From NCBI GenBank assembly GCA_936928855.1, contig CAKZHZ010000049.1, forward strand, positions 6,930 to 70,929: a stretch of DNA of 64,000 nt, in the 5' to 3' direction. Source of the stretch: an uncultured Polycyclovorans sp. GTDB lineage: Bacteria > Pseudomonadota > Gammaproteobacteria > Nevskiales > Nevskiaceae. Made by a program: the position numbers and the translations under genes. Below, piece after piece: positions 63,011-64,000 of this stretch. The notes under the pieces were generated by a model. The model did not search any database, was not told where the DNA came from, and saw nothing but the letters and a program-made list of their open reading frames with translations. Numbering within the stretch: position 1 is the stretch's first letter; each line of letters opens with the position of its first letter.

Positions 63011-63538
63011 ATGGACAGCGGAAACCTCGCGTGGTCTGTCGCCGCGACAGCCCTCGTGCTCTTTATGACGCCGGGTGTGGCGTTCTTCTACGGCGGGTTG
63101 GTCAAGGCGAAGAGCGTCGTGAGCATGATGATGCTCAGCTTCGGCGCGATGGGCTTGGTCGGCGTGCTGTGGATCCTCTACGGGTTCAACATGTCGGCGA
63201 TCACCGACGGTCCGACGTGGCTCGCCGGCAACCCGTTCTCCGACTTCGGTCTCGCGAACGCGTCGAGTGACACGCTGGTCGGGGCGACGTTCGGCGCCAC
63301 GTTCGCGATCATCACGGTCGCGCTCATCTCCGGCGCGATCGCCGACCGCGCCAAGTTCGGCTCGTGGATGATCTTCGCCGGCATCTGGGCGACGGTGGTC
63401 TACTTCCCGGTTGCCGCGTGGGTCTGGGGCGGCGGCTGGATCATGAAGCTCGGCGAGAGCTTCGGCTGGGATGTCTCGGTCATCGACTACGCCGGTGGCA
63501 CCGCGGTGCACATCAACGCCGGTGCCGCCGCTCTCGCT
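63011..63538 (+). CDS. amt: Ammonium transporter (Amt), N-terminal 176 codons, cut at a chimeric join
   Basis: MDSGNLAWSVAATALVLFMT, GVAFFYGGLVKAKSVVSMM, the WILYGFNMS helix and DYAGGTAVHINAGAAAL are classical Amt, covering TM1 to about TM5. The start has GTGAGG upstream. After HINAGAAALA the homology stops and the frame no longer encodes Amt. Sequence style is actinobacterial. Confidence 0.8.
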
Positions 63539-64000
63539 CGTCGGCGACTTCGGCGGGGGGTCGATGCTGCTCGTCGTCGGCGTGCTGGCCGCTCTGCACG
63601 ACCGCACGCGCACCGGCCGAGGCCAGGTCATCGACGCCGCCATGGTCGACGGTGCCGGACTGCTCGGCGCGCTGCAGTGGTCGTGGAAGGCCGCCGGACG
63701 CTGGGGTTCTCGGGACCAGGGCAATCTGCTCGACGGCTCGGCGCCGTTCTACGCGACGTATCGGTGCGCCGACGACAAGTTCGTCGCCGTTGGCGCGCTC
63801 GAGGAGAAGTTCTGGCGGAACCTGATCGACACCCTCGGCATCGGCGACCTGCCCGACCGGTGGGACCGTGCCGCGTGGCCGGTGATCAGCGCGGCACTGC
63901 AAGCCCGCTTCGGGTCGCGTACGCGCGACGAATGGGGGAGTGTGTTCGATGGTGTGGACGCCTGTGTGACACCGGTTCTCGACTTCGACGAAGCCGCGGC
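63537..64000 (+). CDS. CoA-transferase family III / alpha-methylacyl-CoA racemase, interior fragment
   Basis: Open in frame from 63537 to the window edge: LVGDFGGGSMLLVVGVLAAL, RTGRGQVIDAAMVDGAGLLG, GSAPFYATYRCADDKFVAVG, DACVTPVLDFDEA. These are CaiB/Amacr signatures, with the conserved Asp in VIDAAMVDG. No start of its own, because it begins at the join with amt. It runs off the right edge. Confidence 0.75.

Overview
The window is about 64 kb of GC-rich DNA packed with housekeeping genes. From 1 to about 62,030 it reads as one chromosomal segment of a gammaproteobacterium. Supporting signs are the uvrY-uvrC-pgsA order followed by the tRNA trio Leu(UAA)/Cys(GCA)/Gly(GCC), a fabD-fabG-acpP-fabF-pabB-pabC-mltG-tmk-holB-pilZ run, a gspGHIJKLMN type II secretion (T2SS) operon, rraA, dsbB and fadH. 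The lipid-degradation genes, glyoxylate shunt and T2SS suggest an aerobic lipid- or hydrocarbon-using bacterium, perhaps near Nevskiales/Salinisphaerales; that placement is inference only.

Layout. 1-9,400: PadR fragment, a LysR regulator divergent from an IlvD-type dehydratase with a clear ATAC-N7-GTAT operator, a K+/H+ antiporter, a phosphatase, a GST and several small unknown membrane or lipoprotein genes. 9,400-19,343 (minus strand): gspG-to-gspN, nudJ and mnmA as one tightly packed series, then acnA. 19,395-28,530 (plus): a rhombosortase gene overlapping fabD, then the fatty-acid/folate/dTMP/DNA-polymerase cluster ending in pilZ. 28,518-35,888: a double cNMP-binding/rhodanese protein, a proline-rich Big_5-like protein, a high-molecular-weight FabG, ribA, pyrD, an OmpA-family protein, a DUF1289 protein and a thioesterase. 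35,908-44,482: purB, fumC and class I fumarase side by side, dsbB, rraA and the aceB-aceA glyoxylate operon. 44,503-50,801: uvrY-uvrC-pgsA, three tRNA genes, two orphan ORFs and a DksA-family gene with a strong promoter. 51,587-60,907: a lipid-catabolism block (BASS-family transporter, SDR, alpha/beta hydrolase, a pair of acyl-CoA dehydrogenases of which one lacks the catalytic Glu, a large FadE-type dehydrogenase, FadH). 60,964-62,030: feoA and the start of feoB.

The last 2 kb is not ordinary chromosome. FeoB runs in frame into a UgpE-like permease at 62,010-62,030. This is followed by an unassigned acidic fragment, the C-terminus of ZapE, the start of an actinobacterial-looking ammonium transporter and an interior piece of a CoA-transferase/alpha-methylacyl-CoA racemase. 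Joins fall at short shared sequences. I read this as an assembly or amplification chimera and would not trust gene content right of about 62,010.

Themes. T2SS and rhombosortase form a plausible secretion and surface-processing module. AcnA, two fumarases, isocitrate lyase and malate synthase, with three acyl-CoA dehydrogenases and FadH, fit growth on fatty acids or acyl side chains. The most interesting signals are the rhombosortase in the place where plsX-fabH would usually sit, the acyl-CoA dehydrogenase pair, the DksA protein with half its zinc ligands and a histone-like tail, the rearranged tRNA cluster enclosing orphan genes, and two interlaced dyads before fadE. I found no CRISPR array, prophage or insertion sequence.
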